A stretch of 64,000 nucleotides of DNA from Thermogemmatispora aurantia (lineage in GTDB: Bacteria > Chloroflexota > Ktedonobacteria > Ktedonobacterales > Ktedonobacteraceae). Each line of letters starts with the position of its first letter. Within the stretch, counting starts at the first letter, position 1. The position numbers and the translations under genes were made by a program. The notes beneath the pieces were generated by a model. It did no database searches and was not told the DNA's origin. It was given only the letters and a program-made list of their open reading frames with translations. Of this stretch, positions 41,776 through 50,208 are shown one piece after another. The stretch is taken from assembly GCF_008974285.1 (NCBI RefSeq), contig NZ_BKZV01000007.1:124001-188000 (forward strand), in the 5' to 3' direction.

Positions 41776-43293
41776 TCAGGCCAGGGCCGCTTCCAGCCGT
41801 TCCTGCTCAACTGTGATGGGGCGTTTGAGCACGAAGAGCATACCTGTTGTCACCAAGGTGCCCACCACAATCGACAACAGATACTGCGGCAGATTGCCCA
41901 CCACGCCTGGCAAGAACATGACCCAGATCCCGCCGTGAGGCACGTGAAGCTGGCAACCGAAGAAGGCCGAGAGTGCGCCGGTCACTGCCGAGCCGACCAT
42001 AATCGAAGGAATAACGCGGAATGGATCATTGGCAGCGAAAGGAATGGCGCCTTCTGTGATGAAGGAGAGGCCCAGCACCCAGGCGGCTTTGCCAGCCTCG
42101 CGCTCGTCAGGAGTGAAACGATTCTTGAAGAGCAACGTCGCCAGAGCCAGCCCCAGAGGGGGCGTCATTCCGGCAGCCATAGCCGCGGCCATTGGTAGAT
42201 AGACGGGGTTGTGGGCGTCGAGTAGCAGGCCTGTCGAAAAAGCATAGGCCGCCTTGTTAACCGGGCCACCCATGTCGAATGCCATCATCAAACCAATGAT
42301 CAGCCCCAGCACGGCGGCATTAGCTCCCTGCAGATCCTTGAGGCCGTTGACCAGGGCCTGGTTCAGCAAGGCGACCGGTGTACCGACCACATAGAGCATC
42401 AGCAGGCCAACAATTAGTGAACCGAACAAGGGCAGGATCAACACCGGCATCAGTCCAGCGAGATTGCTGGGCAGGCGAATGCTGCGGTTCATCCAATAGA
42501 CCAGATAACCAGCCAGAAAGCCGGCGATGATACCGCCCAGGAAACCCGAGCCGGTCAGGCTGGCCAGAACGCCGCCGATCATACCTGGGGCGATGCCAGG
42601 CCGGTCGGCAATAGAGTAAGCAATGAAGCCCGAGAGAATGGGGACGAAGAGCAGGAAGCCCGCCTTAGCGCCAATAACGAAGAGCGCCGCCCCTACCGAC
42701 TGCAGCGGATTGGCACTGAAGCCAGTCGTCAAGGTAGTCAAATTGGAGGTATCGTAGAAGGCAATACGGTAACCAGCGATGGCAAAAGCCAGCGCGATCA
42801 AAATACCGCCTGCGACAACAAAGGGGATCATGTAGGAGACGCCAGTCAGGAGGTGCTTGTAAGGACCACGGCGGGCCTGAGCCTGCGCCGCCTTGGCCTG
42901 CTGCACTCGCGCCAGATAGCCGCTGCTCTCGCCGGACTCGGCCCTGGCTGCGCCGCTTGCGCTCGCGCTAACCTGACCAGCCGTAGCCGCGGCGCGGGCG
43001 AGCGCTTCGCGAATGACCGTCTGGCCGTCCTTGATGGCGGCGCTGGTGGAGGTCTCATAGACCGTCTTCGCGCTGAAGCGACGCAGGTCGACCTTGGTAT
43101 CGGCAGCGATAATCACCACATCGGCGGCGGCGATCTCCTCGGGAGTCAGGGTATTCTGGGCTCCGACCGATCCCTGAGTCTCGACTTTGATCGTATGGCC
43201 TAGAGCCTCGGCGCCGCGCTGGAGACCCTCAGCGGCCATAAAGGTGTGGGCGATGCCCGTGGGACATGAGGTGATGGCTACAATCCGTGCCAT
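41776..43293 (-). CDS. fruA: Fructose-specific PTS permease EIIBC
   Basis: Imports fructose and delivers it as fructose-1-phosphate. The N-terminal EIIB domain starts MARIVAITSCPTGIAHTFMAAE with phospho-acceptor C10. A linker near residues 105-140 (Ala/Gln-rich) leads to the EIIC domain of about nine spans, including FDMGGPVNKAAYAFSTGL and FITEGAIPFAANDP, the conserved substrate-site signatures. It is 505 residues and lacks a second EIIB domain and EIIA; EIIA is supplied by the fused FruB. AAAGGAG is seven bases from the ATG. It lies 319 bases downstream of fruK on the same strand. Confidence 0.96.
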   Translation of the reverse strand: MARIVAITSCPTGIAHTFMAAEGLQRGAEALGHTIKVETQGSVGAQNTLTPEEIAAADVVIIAADTKVDLRRFSAKTVYETSTSAAIKDGQTVIREALARAAATAGQVSASASGAARAESGESSGYLARVQQAKAAQAQARRGPYKHLLTGVSYMIPFVVAGGILIALAFAIAGYRIAFYDTSNLTTLTTGFSANPLQSVGAALFVIGAKAGFLLFVPILSGFIAYSIADRPGIAPGMIGGVLASLTGSGFLGGIIAGFLAGYLVYWMNRSIRLPSNLAGLMPVLILPLFGSLIVGLLMLYVVGTPVALLNQALVNGLKDLQGANAAVLGLIIGLMMAFDMGGPVNKAAYAFSTGLLLDAHNPVYLPMAAAMAAGMTPPLGLALATLLFKNRFTPDEREAGKAAWVLGLSFITEGAIPFAANDPFRVIPSIMVGSAVTGALSAFFGCQLHVPHGGIWVMFLPGVVGNLPQYLLSIVVGTLVTTGMLFVLKRPITVEQERLEAALA

Positions 43294-43612
43294 GTGCGAA
43301 CTCCTTTGTGTGTGCTAGGTGTCGACGAAACGACGCTGCTTCGTTGCTCCTACGTAGATAGGGGCTAAAACACTGACACTGCTCTTTTGGGTGCTGACTG
43401 GCCGCTGATCTGACAGCAAGGCACTGCTCGCCTGCGGCTCAGCCCATCCAGGCGAGGGAGAAGAGGCCGCGCAGGTCAGGTGAGCCAGGCAGCTATCTCA
43501 GGCTCAGAAGGCAGGGCGGTAACGATCATCGCCGCGGTTAAGCCTCCGGACCCACGGCTCATCTAATGAGCGGGGACCCAAGCCCGACCGTGGATGGAAA
43601 CCCGGTACGGTG
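43294..43612. other. Gap inside the fru operon
   Basis: Long for an operon gap (319 bases). A GCTCATctaATGAGC hairpin lies near 43557-43571 inside a larger GGGTCC/GGACCC pairing, which could be a processing or partial termination site between fruK and fruA. No gene. Confidence 0.35.
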
Positions 43613-44566
43613 CTAGCCCTCCGCGCTGAGCAAAGCCAGCGGCGAAAGCCGCACGCGCTCACTGTAGTCCTCCAGCACTGCCGATGGCGGCAACGTCCCA
43701 TCGAGGCGCGAAATACGAGCCAGGGCATAAGCTGTAGCCAGGCGCGCAGTGGCGGCCAGATCGAGGCCGCGCTGCTCGGCCAGCACCAAAGCTGCTACCA
43801 TGGCATCGCCAGCCCCGACTGTGCTCTCTACCGTCACCGCTGGCGGCAGAGCCTGCAGAACCTGCTCGCCTTCCACAAAAAGCGCCCCTTGCTCGCCGAG
43901 CGAGACCACAACGCGCCGAATATCGTGCCGCAACAAGGAGCGAGCGGCCTGTGCCACCTCACTCAGGCTGGTTAGGGGCTGACCCACCAGCTGTTCCAGC
44001 TCCACCCGGTTTGGCTTCACCAGCGTAGGCCCGGCCAGGATACCTTGGGCAAGGGCCTCGCCGCTGGCATCGAGTACTGTTAGTCGACCCAGGGCCTTCA
44101 GACGCGCGATGAAGGTCGCGTAGAGGGAGCTAGGGACCGCTGGCGGTAAGGCTCCCGCCAGCACAAACCAGCGGCAGTCGGCTGCCAGGTCTTCGACTGT
44201 TTGCCACAGCTTGCTCAGGGCCTCCTCTGAAGGAGCCAGGCCCGGCAAATTGATATCGGTAGTCTGTCGTCGCTCCTCATCAACAATCTTGATGTCGATG
44301 CGGGTCTGGCCTGGAAGACGTACGAAGGCATCAGCGATGCCGCGCTCGGCAAAGAAGCGCTCAAAAACCGAGGCGTTCTCGCTTCCCAGAAAGCCTGTGG
44401 CAATCACTGGGCAGCCGCTCGCCGCCAGAAAGGCTGCCACGTTGATCCCCTTGCCGCCAGCCTGTAAGAGCATGGTCCGCGCTCGGTGGACGTGGCCCGG
44501 CTCCAAAGAAGCCACACGCACCGTCTGATCGATTGCCGGATTCAAAGTCACCGTTGCCACCTTCAT
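43613..44566 (-). CDS. fruK: 1-phosphofructokinase
   Basis: Phosphorylates fructose-1-phosphate to fructose-1,6-bisphosphate with ATP. A PfkB-family kinase of 317 residues with TLNPAIDQTV at the N terminus, LLQAGGKGINVA (substrate-binding GGKGxN), KPNRVELEQLVG, and the C-terminal PfkB signature VESTVGAGDAMVAAL holding the catalytic aspartate. The start ATG overlaps the fruB stop by four bases (44563-44566), showing translational coupling. It sits between the phosphotransfer protein and the permease, the normal fru order. Confidence 0.96.
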   Translation of the reverse strand: MKVATVTLNPAIDQTVRVASLEPGHVHRARTMLLQAGGKGINVAAFLAASGCPVIATGFLGSENASVFERFFAERGIADAFVRLPGQTRIDIKIVDEERRQTTDINLPGLAPSEEALSKLWQTVEDLAADCRWFVLAGALPPAVPSSLYATFIARLKALGRLTVLDASGEALAQGILAGPTLVKPNRVELEQLVGQPLTSLSEVAQAARSLLRHDIRRVVVSLGEQGALFVEGEQVLQALPPAVTVESTVGAGDAMVAALVLAEQRGLDLAATARLATAYALARISRLDGTLPPSAVLEDYSERVRLSPLALLSAEG

Positions 44567-47025
44567 AGGGCGTGTACCTCCTCTGCCGAGCGGCAGCCTA
44601 AAGCCCGCCGGGCCAGCTGCTGCAGTTCGACCAATGAGCGGCGACGGATCTGAGCTTTAATCGTCGCGATTGCGGGGATAGTCATGCTCAGTTCTGAGAC
44701 GCCCAAACCGACCAGGAGGGCGGCCCCCAGTGGCTCGCTCGCCAGGCCGCCACAGACGCCCACCCACTTGCCGGCAGCGCGTGCTGCCTCCACCGTGTGC
44801 GCAATCATCCGCAGCACGGCGGGATGAAGCGCGTCGGCCTGGCGCGCGAGTTGGGGATGGAGGCGATCCATCGCCAGCGTATACTGTGTCAAATCATTGG
44901 TACCGATCGAGAAGAAGTCGACCTCCGCGGCGAACTCCTCGGCCAGCAGCACCGCCGAAGGCACCTCGACCATCATGCCCAACGGCAGCCGCGGCGCGTT
45001 CAACTCGCGCCGTACGCGCTCGGCATAGTCGCGGGCCTGGGCAAAGTCCTCCAGCGTTGCAATCATCGGGAACATAATACTGATCGGCCCACAGGCGGCG
45101 GCGCGGTAGAGCGCGCGCAGCTGTGTTAGAAAGAGGTCTGGATAGGCCAGACACAGACGAATGCCGCGTAGACCTAAGAAAGAAGAATCTTCGGCGGACA
45201 ACTCCAGATAGGGCACCTGCTTATCGCCGCCGATATCCAGCGTTCGAATGATCAGTGGGCGCCCGTTCAAGGCGCGGGCCATCGCGCAGTACGCCGCGTA
45301 CTGCTCATCCTCCGAAGGAGGAGCGGCCCGTCCCAGGAAGAGAAATTCCGTGCGCATTAAACCGACGCCCTCCGCTCCAGCGGCCAGGGCCTGGGGAACC
45401 TCCTCAGCGCGGTTGATATTGGCCGCGATCTCCACATGGTGACCGTCGCGGGTGACTGCCGGAGCAAAGCGCTGGCCCTGAGCCGCTTCCTCTTGCTGTT
45501 GCAGCTGCACCTGCAGCGTCCGTGCCTCAGCCAGATCGGCCTCGCTGGGCTTCACGTAAAGTCGTCCGTTGAAGCCATCGAGAATAGCTGGCGTTCCATC
45601 GGCGAGTGCCAGCACCCCCTCACCAGCGGCCACCACCGCCGGTATGCCCTGGGAACGAGCAATAATGGCTGTATGCGATGTTGGGCCACCGCGCGCCGTG
45701 CACAGACCCTGCACGATGTCCGGGTCCAGAGCTGCCGTATCCGAGGGCGTCAGATCGTCTGCCACCAGTATCACCGGCCCACTGCTGGGGAAGGCCCCTG
45801 GGGCACTCATACCGAGCAGGTGGCGTAACACTCGCTCGCCGACGTCGCTCAGATCGACGGCGCGTCCCGCCAGCACCGGATCATCAAGCTGCTGCAGCTG
45901 ATTCACGCGCCTACTGATGGCCTGTTGCCAGGCCCAGGCAGCGCCGTGCCCGGCGTAGATGAAGCGGACCGCCTCTTGAATCAGCTCAGCGTCCTGCAGA
46001 AACTCACGATGGGCGCGGAAGATCGCGGCCCGGCTCGAACCGAGGCGCGCCCGCACCTCCTCGTAGAGCTGATCCAGTTCGGCCTGTGCACTATCGAGGG
46101 CGCGCTGGAGGGCCAGCCCCTCGCTGGCGGGATCGCCCGGCTGATCGAAGACCTCTAGACGCTCGCGGCGATAGCGCTGCAGCGGCGCAATCGCCAGACC
46201 GCCAGAGGCTCCGAGGCCGCTGTAGATGGCTGCCGCTGAGCGTGGAGCCCAGCGAGGGACAGCGCCTGGAATCTGCTCATCGCGGGCTGGTAGCGGCTCC
46301 AGCTCGTCGCCCAGGCCAGCGGCGATGGCCTCTTGCAGAGTGGCCAGGGCCTGGGCCGCATCGGGGCCTTCTGCTGAGACCCGGATGGTGGCGCCGCGCT
46401 CGGCCCCCAGCTGGAGCAGCGCGATCAGACTCTTGCCATCAGCGACACGCTCACCGTAGCGCACCCGAATCGCTGCCTGGAAAGCGCGGGCCAATTCCAC
46501 AAAGTGTGTCGCCGGACGGGCGTGCAGCCCGGTCCGATTCTGAATCACCGCTTCAAAAGATGTAGCGTAGTCAGCCACGGTGCTTGGAGCGGCGGGCCGT
46601 TCGCCGGTGAGAGCCTCGATAATATCTCGGGGGTCGGTCGTGTGGATCAGGCGCTCGACGGCAGCCATGTCGCCAAGCACACGCGTCAGCCGCCGCAGCG
46701 CATCGATGTGCTCATCGGAGCGAGCGGCAATGGCCACTACCAGGTGGACAATTTCGCCGGGGTTCCAGGTTACGCCAGCAGGTAGCTGCAGCACAGCAAT
46801 CCCGGTATGGTGAATCAGCTCCTGATCGCGGGGCAAGCCGTGGGGGATGGCAATGCCGTTGCCAAGATAGGTGTTGGCGACCTGCTCACGCTGCAACATA
46901 CTGTCAATGTAGCCTGCCTCGATGCAGCCACTGCGCACCAGGAGGTCGCCCGCCTGGCGAATGGCTCCTTGTTTGTCCTCGGCCTGCGCCTGCAGCCGAA
47001 CTTGCTGCTCAGTTATGCGAATCAT
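44563..47025 (-). CDS. fruB: Fused PTS protein EIIA(Fru)-HPr-EI
   Basis: One 820-residue protein carrying the whole phosphate relay for fructose. Domain order: EIIA(Fru) at about residues 1-145 with phospho-His H62 (NGIAIPHGLP); HPr at about 158-245 with H168 (QNRTGLHARPATHF); enzyme I at about 285-820 with ARGGPTSHTAIIA holding its phospho-His, REFL near 350, MRTEFLFLGR and the PEP-binding signature GTNDLTQYTLAMDR. The ATG at 47025 has GGAGG five bases upstream. This fusion lets fructose uptake run without separate ptsH and ptsI. It is the first gene of the operon. Confidence 0.96.
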   Translation of the reverse strand: MIRITEQQVRLQAQAEDKQGAIRQAGDLLVRSGCIEAGYIDSMLQREQVANTYLGNGIAIPHGLPRDQELIHHTGIAVLQLPAGVTWNPGEIVHLVVAIAARSDEHIDALRRLTRVLGDMAAVERLIHTTDPRDIIEALTGERPAAPSTVADYATSFEAVIQNRTGLHARPATHFVELARAFQAAIRVRYGERVADGKSLIALLQLGAERGATIRVSAEGPDAAQALATLQEAIAAGLGDELEPLPARDEQIPGAVPRWAPRSAAAIYSGLGASGGLAIAPLQRYRRERLEVFDQPGDPASEGLALQRALDSAQAELDQLYEEVRARLGSSRAAIFRAHREFLQDAELIQEAVRFIYAGHGAAWAWQQAISRRVNQLQQLDDPVLAGRAVDLSDVGERVLRHLLGMSAPGAFPSSGPVILVADDLTPSDTAALDPDIVQGLCTARGGPTSHTAIIARSQGIPAVVAAGEGVLALADGTPAILDGFNGRLYVKPSEADLAEARTLQVQLQQQEEAAQGQRFAPAVTRDGHHVEIAANINRAEEVPQALAAGAEGVGLMRTEFLFLGRAAPPSEDEQYAAYCAMARALNGRPLIIRTLDIGGDKQVPYLELSAEDSSFLGLRGIRLCLAYPDLFLTQLRALYRAAACGPISIMFPMIATLEDFAQARDYAERVRRELNAPRLPLGMMVEVPSAVLLAEEFAAEVDFFSIGTNDLTQYTLAMDRLHPQLARQADALHPAVLRMIAHTVEAARAAGKWVGVCGGLASEPLGAALLVGLGVSELSMTIPAIATIKAQIRRRSLVELQQLARRALGCRSAEEVHAL

Positions 47026-47070
47026 CGTTGCCTCCAGGGGGAGAGGAGCCAGGGCATACACTCTGTCTTA

Positions 47071-47099
47071 TTTGTAAACGATTACAATAGTTTTGTCAA
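47071..47099 (-). promoter_or_regulatory. fru operon promoter with LacI-type operator inside
   Basis: Minus strand TTGACA (47099-47094), 17-base spacer, TACAAA (47076-47071). The operator TTGTAAACGATTACAA (47072-47087) covers the -10 and half of the spacer, so a bound repressor would block polymerase. It lies 46 bases before the fruB start. Confidence 0.78.
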
Positions 47100-47170
47100 G
47101 TGGTCCCCCTTCTTCCGCGGCTTGAGAAGCCCAGAAATTGGCTTTTTTGGCCGGAAAATGGCAGAGTATT

Positions 47171-47186
47171 TTGTAAACGATTTCAA
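47171..47186. promoter_or_regulatory. Second LacI-type operator
   Basis: TTGTAAACGATTTCAA matches the fru operator at 14 of 16 bases and lies 99 bases away, a spacing that would allow looping or autoregulation of the divergent lacI-type gene. A TATAGT at 47238-47243 is the likely -10 of that gene. Confidence 0.7.
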
Positions 47187-47318
47187 TATGATTACCGAAA
47201 TGGCCGTATGGTGATATGCCGAGATACAAAATTGTGGTATAGTAAGATTCAAATTGACTGGAGTGAGTCAGTCAGCCAGCAAGCAAGCCCATCACCGAGA
47301 GGCATTCGGAGAGCGTGC

Positions 47319-48323
47319 ATGGCGAGCATCAAAGAGGTAGCCAGAGCGGCGGGCGTATCGACGGCCACCGTTTCGCGGGTGTTGGCCAACAGTCCGCACG
47401 TGCGTCCGGCGCTGCGCGAGCGTGTACTGAAGGCTATCAAGGAGCTAGAGTATCGTCCCAATCTCATTGCGCGCAGCCTGCGTGCTCAGCAGACCACGAC
47501 TATTGGCCTGATTGTCTCAGACATTCGCAATCCTTTTTTCACGGCCATCAGCCGGGCCGTCGAGGATACTGCTTACGAGGAAGGCTACAGTCTGATTCTC
47601 TGCAACACGGACGAGGACCCCAAGAAGGAGAGCATTTATCTCAATGTGATGCGTGATGCCAACGTAGCGGGCGTCATCCTCTCGCCGACCGGGCCGACGG
47701 CGGCGGGGTTACGCGAACTGGAGGCGGGTTTTGCGGTGGTGGTCATCGACCGCTCGATTCCTGACGCTGACGTTGATATGGTCTTACTGGACAACGTTGA
47801 TTCGGCCTATCGCCTGACCCGACACCTGCTTGAGAATGGCTATCAGCGTATTGCTGCCATCTGCGGGGAGCGCAGTACCACGGGGAGAGAGCGCTGTGCC
47901 GGCTACGAGCAGGCATTGCGAGCCTATGGGCTGCTGCCGACAGCGGAGCTGGTGCGCTTTGTGCCGCCGCAGATTGAGGCTGGCTATGCGGCGGCCCTGC
48001 GACTGTTAGATCTGCCTGAGCCGCCGGAGGCCCTGCTCACGACCAATAGTCTGCTGGCGGCGGGAGCCTTGGAAGCGATCCGCGAGCGCGGGCTGCGTAT
48101 TCCCGATGAGGTAGCGCTCGTCACCTTTGATGAGACCACCTGGGCCTCGCTGGTCCAGCCACCGATTACCCTGATTGAGCAGCCGACGTATGAGATTGGC
48201 AAGACGGCTACCGAACTGCTGCTACAGCGGGTGGCTGAGCCGGAGCGTCCGACGCGACGCGTTATTCTTAAAGGCCGCCTGTTGGTTCGCGGCTCTAGTG
48301 CGCCGCGCGTTCGTTGTGGTTGA
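47319..48323 (+). CDS. LacI-family regulator of the fructose operon
   Basis: A 334-residue regulator starting MASIKEVARAAGVSTATVSRVLANSPHV, with GGAG seven bases before the ATG at 47319; a longer open frame upstream is not LacI-like. The hinge and effector domain follow (TTTIGLIVSDIRNPFFTAISRAVED read by position, VVIDRSIPD, EVALVTFDETTWA). Divergent placement from fruB and two matching operators between them indicate that it represses the fru operon and relieves repression with a fructose phosphate, as FruR does. The inducer is inferred. Confidence 0.92.
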   Translation: MASIKEVARAAGVSTATVSRVLANSPHVRPALRERVLKAIKELEYRPNLIARSLRAQQTTTIGLIVSDIRNPFFTAISRAVEDTAYEEGYSLILCNTDEDPKKESIYLNVMRDANVAGVILSPTGPTAAGLRELEAGFAVVVIDRSIPDADVDMVLLDNVDSAYRLTRHLLENGYQRIAAICGERSTTGRERCAGYEQALRAYGLLPTAELVRFVPPQIEAGYAAALRLLDLPEPPEALLTTNSLLAAGALEAIRERGLRIPDEVALVTFDETTWASLVQPPITLIEQPTYEIGKTATELLLQRVAEPERPTRRVILKGRLLVRGSSAPRVRCG

Positions 48324-48385
48324 GAGCGGCGGGCCTGAATTGCTGGTAGGGAAGACTATATCTTAAAAGGAGAAGAGGGGCGGCC

Positions 48386-49702
48386 ATGCGCTATCTATGG
48401 CCTGATTATGTCTATACGTCCCGCGGCTGGCAGCGCGATCTGCTAGTGGCCCTGGGTGAGGATGGGCGCCTTGCGGGACTGCAGCCACGTTTTGCCGATG
48501 GGGTGACCTTCACCTTGCCGGAAGGGGCTGTATTAGAGCCGCTGCCGGGCAAGGCCCTGCTGCCTGGCTTTGTGAATGTCCACAGCCATGTCTTCCAGCG
48601 CGCGCTACGTGGTCAGGCTCAGCGGCCTGTAAGCGGGCGTGATACCTTTTGGAGCTGGCGCCAGGCGATGTATGCCGAGGCCCAGCGCCTCGACCCTGAA
48701 CGTCTTTACACGCTGGCCCGGGCTACTTATCGCGAGATGCTGGCTGCCGGCTACACCACGGTTGGCGAGTTTCATTATGTGCACCATCAACCCGATGGTC
48801 AGCCCTACAGTCCCCCCAATCTCATGGCTGAGGCTCTGCTCCAAGCAGCCCGTGAGGCAGGCATTCGTCTGGTGATCTTGCTTGCCGCCTATGCGCGCAA
48901 CGACTTTGGCCAGCCGGCCTTAAAGGAGCAGCGCCGCTTCTGCGATTCCTCGGTCGCTGCCTATCTGGAGCGGGTCGAGGCCCTGCGCAGTCAGGGAGCC
49001 TCCGTCGGACTGGCGCCGCACTCGGTGCGAGCGGTTCCCGAGGACTGGCTGCGCGCCATTGCCGCCTACAGCCGGCAGGAGCGGCTGCCGTTGCATATCC
49101 ATGCCGATGAGCAACTGGCAGAGATCGAGAGCTGTCTGGCGGCTTGTGGTTGCCGCCCGCTGGAGCTGCTGGCACGCTGCGAGGTGCTTGGGCCGCTGAC
49201 CACTGTCGTTCATGCCACGCATGCCAATCAGCAGGAGCTGGCTCTCCTGGCCAGCTCTCAGGCCAGCGTTTGCCTTTGCCCGACGACCGAAGGCGACCTG
49301 GGCGATGGCATTCCGCCGTACCGTGACTTCCTGGCGCAGGGCATCCCCCTGGCCATCGGCTCCGATAGCAATACACGCCTTGATCCATTCGAAGAACTGC
49401 GCTGGGCAGAGTACACGGCGCGTCTGCGCTATGGCGAGCGGCGCGTGCTCGTGGCTGAATCAGAGGCCTCGCCCGGGGCCTATCTCCTGGCCTGTGGCTG
49501 TGAGCATGGAGCGGCGGCCCTGGGGGTCGAAAGTGGGCGCCTTGAACCCGGGCGCCTGGCTGATCTCGTGGCCATTGATCTGGAGCATCCCATGCTCCAG
49601 GGCTGGACAGTCGAGAGTCTGCTCGATAGCCTCTTCTTCGGTGCTTCGGCGGAGGTTGTCAGTGCTGTCTGGGTAGGGGGAAGGCAGGTCTATTGCCGCT
49701 GA
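48386..49702 (+). CDS. hutF: Formimidoylglutamate deiminase
   Basis: HutF hydrolyses N-formimidoyl-L-glutamate to N-formyl-L-glutamate and ammonia in one branch of histidine degradation. The 438-residue amidohydrolase has metal and active-site motifs in order: PGFVNVHSHVFQRA near residue 60, DTFWSWRQAMY, VGEFHYVHHQPDG, PLHIHADEQ, VVHATHAN and AIGSDSNT with the conserved aspartate. These match HutF rather than guanine deaminase or HutI. The other hut genes are not in this window. It follows the LacI-type gene by 62 bases on the same strand but belongs to an unrelated pathway. Confidence 0.9.
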   Translation: MRYLWPDYVYTSRGWQRDLLVALGEDGRLAGLQPRFADGVTFTLPEGAVLEPLPGKALLPGFVNVHSHVFQRALRGQAQRPVSGRDTFWSWRQAMYAEAQRLDPERLYTLARATYREMLAAGYTTVGEFHYVHHQPDGQPYSPPNLMAEALLQAAREAGIRLVILLAAYARNDFGQPALKEQRRFCDSSVAAYLERVEALRSQGASVGLAPHSVRAVPEDWLRAIAAYSRQERLPLHIHADEQLAEIESCLAACGCRPLELLARCEVLGPLTTVVHATHANQQELALLASSQASVCLCPTTEGDLGDGIPPYRDFLAQGIPLAIGSDSNTRLDPFEELRWAEYTARLRYGERRVLVAESEASPGAYLLACGCEHGAAALGVESGRLEPGRLADLVAIDLEHPMLQGWTVESLLDSLFFGASAEVVSAVWVGGRQVYCR

Positions 49703-50208
49703 AATGAATGCCCCTCTTCTCCCGGAACGCGAGTGGCAGCTATAGACGATTGCCTGTGGTGGTAGCTCAGTCGGGTCAGCGCCGCCTTGGCGGTGATCTG
49801 GCAGCCTGGCTGCTCATCGATCTCGTCGCTATTAGGCTGCTGACAGGCCTGTACCTTCTGGCGGCCCGGGCTGTGGCCTGATCGCTCTCTTCTTCTGGAA
49901 GTGGAGGGGCTTCTATGCTATTTTTTTTGACCTATTATATCTTAATATTGTTGAGAATATGATTTTGGAAAATTGTAGCTGTGAGATCGTTTTGTGCTGA
50001 TTCTACGTTGCGCCTGTTCGCTATAGCCGACTGCGGAGAAATAGCGTCTGGCCATATCCCACCTGATCTACTCTCCCTGTTCAGGATAGTTGACTGTCTG
50101 GCTAACGCGAAGGCTGGATGGAGCGCAGGGGCGGTGGCATAGCCGTAGACCAGTCCCTGCGCCTCACTTCCCATAATCACCGGCTCTCGCTCGCTGGCAC
50201 GCGGTTAG
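49703..50208. other. Intergenic region with an AT-rich island
   Basis: An abrupt AT-rich island at 49915-49985 with a run of eight T followed by TTGACC-like and TAATAT-like boxes looks like a promoter region, but no gene begins on either strand. Near 49757 GGTGGTAGCTCAGTCGGG resembles the 5' part of a tRNA, but no matching T-arm or acceptor follows. Confidence 0.35.

Noticed and set aside
49755..49830. Possible tRNA gene
   Set aside because: Only a D-arm-like piece is present. The D-stem pairs badly and no T-arm or acceptor complement follows within tRNA length.
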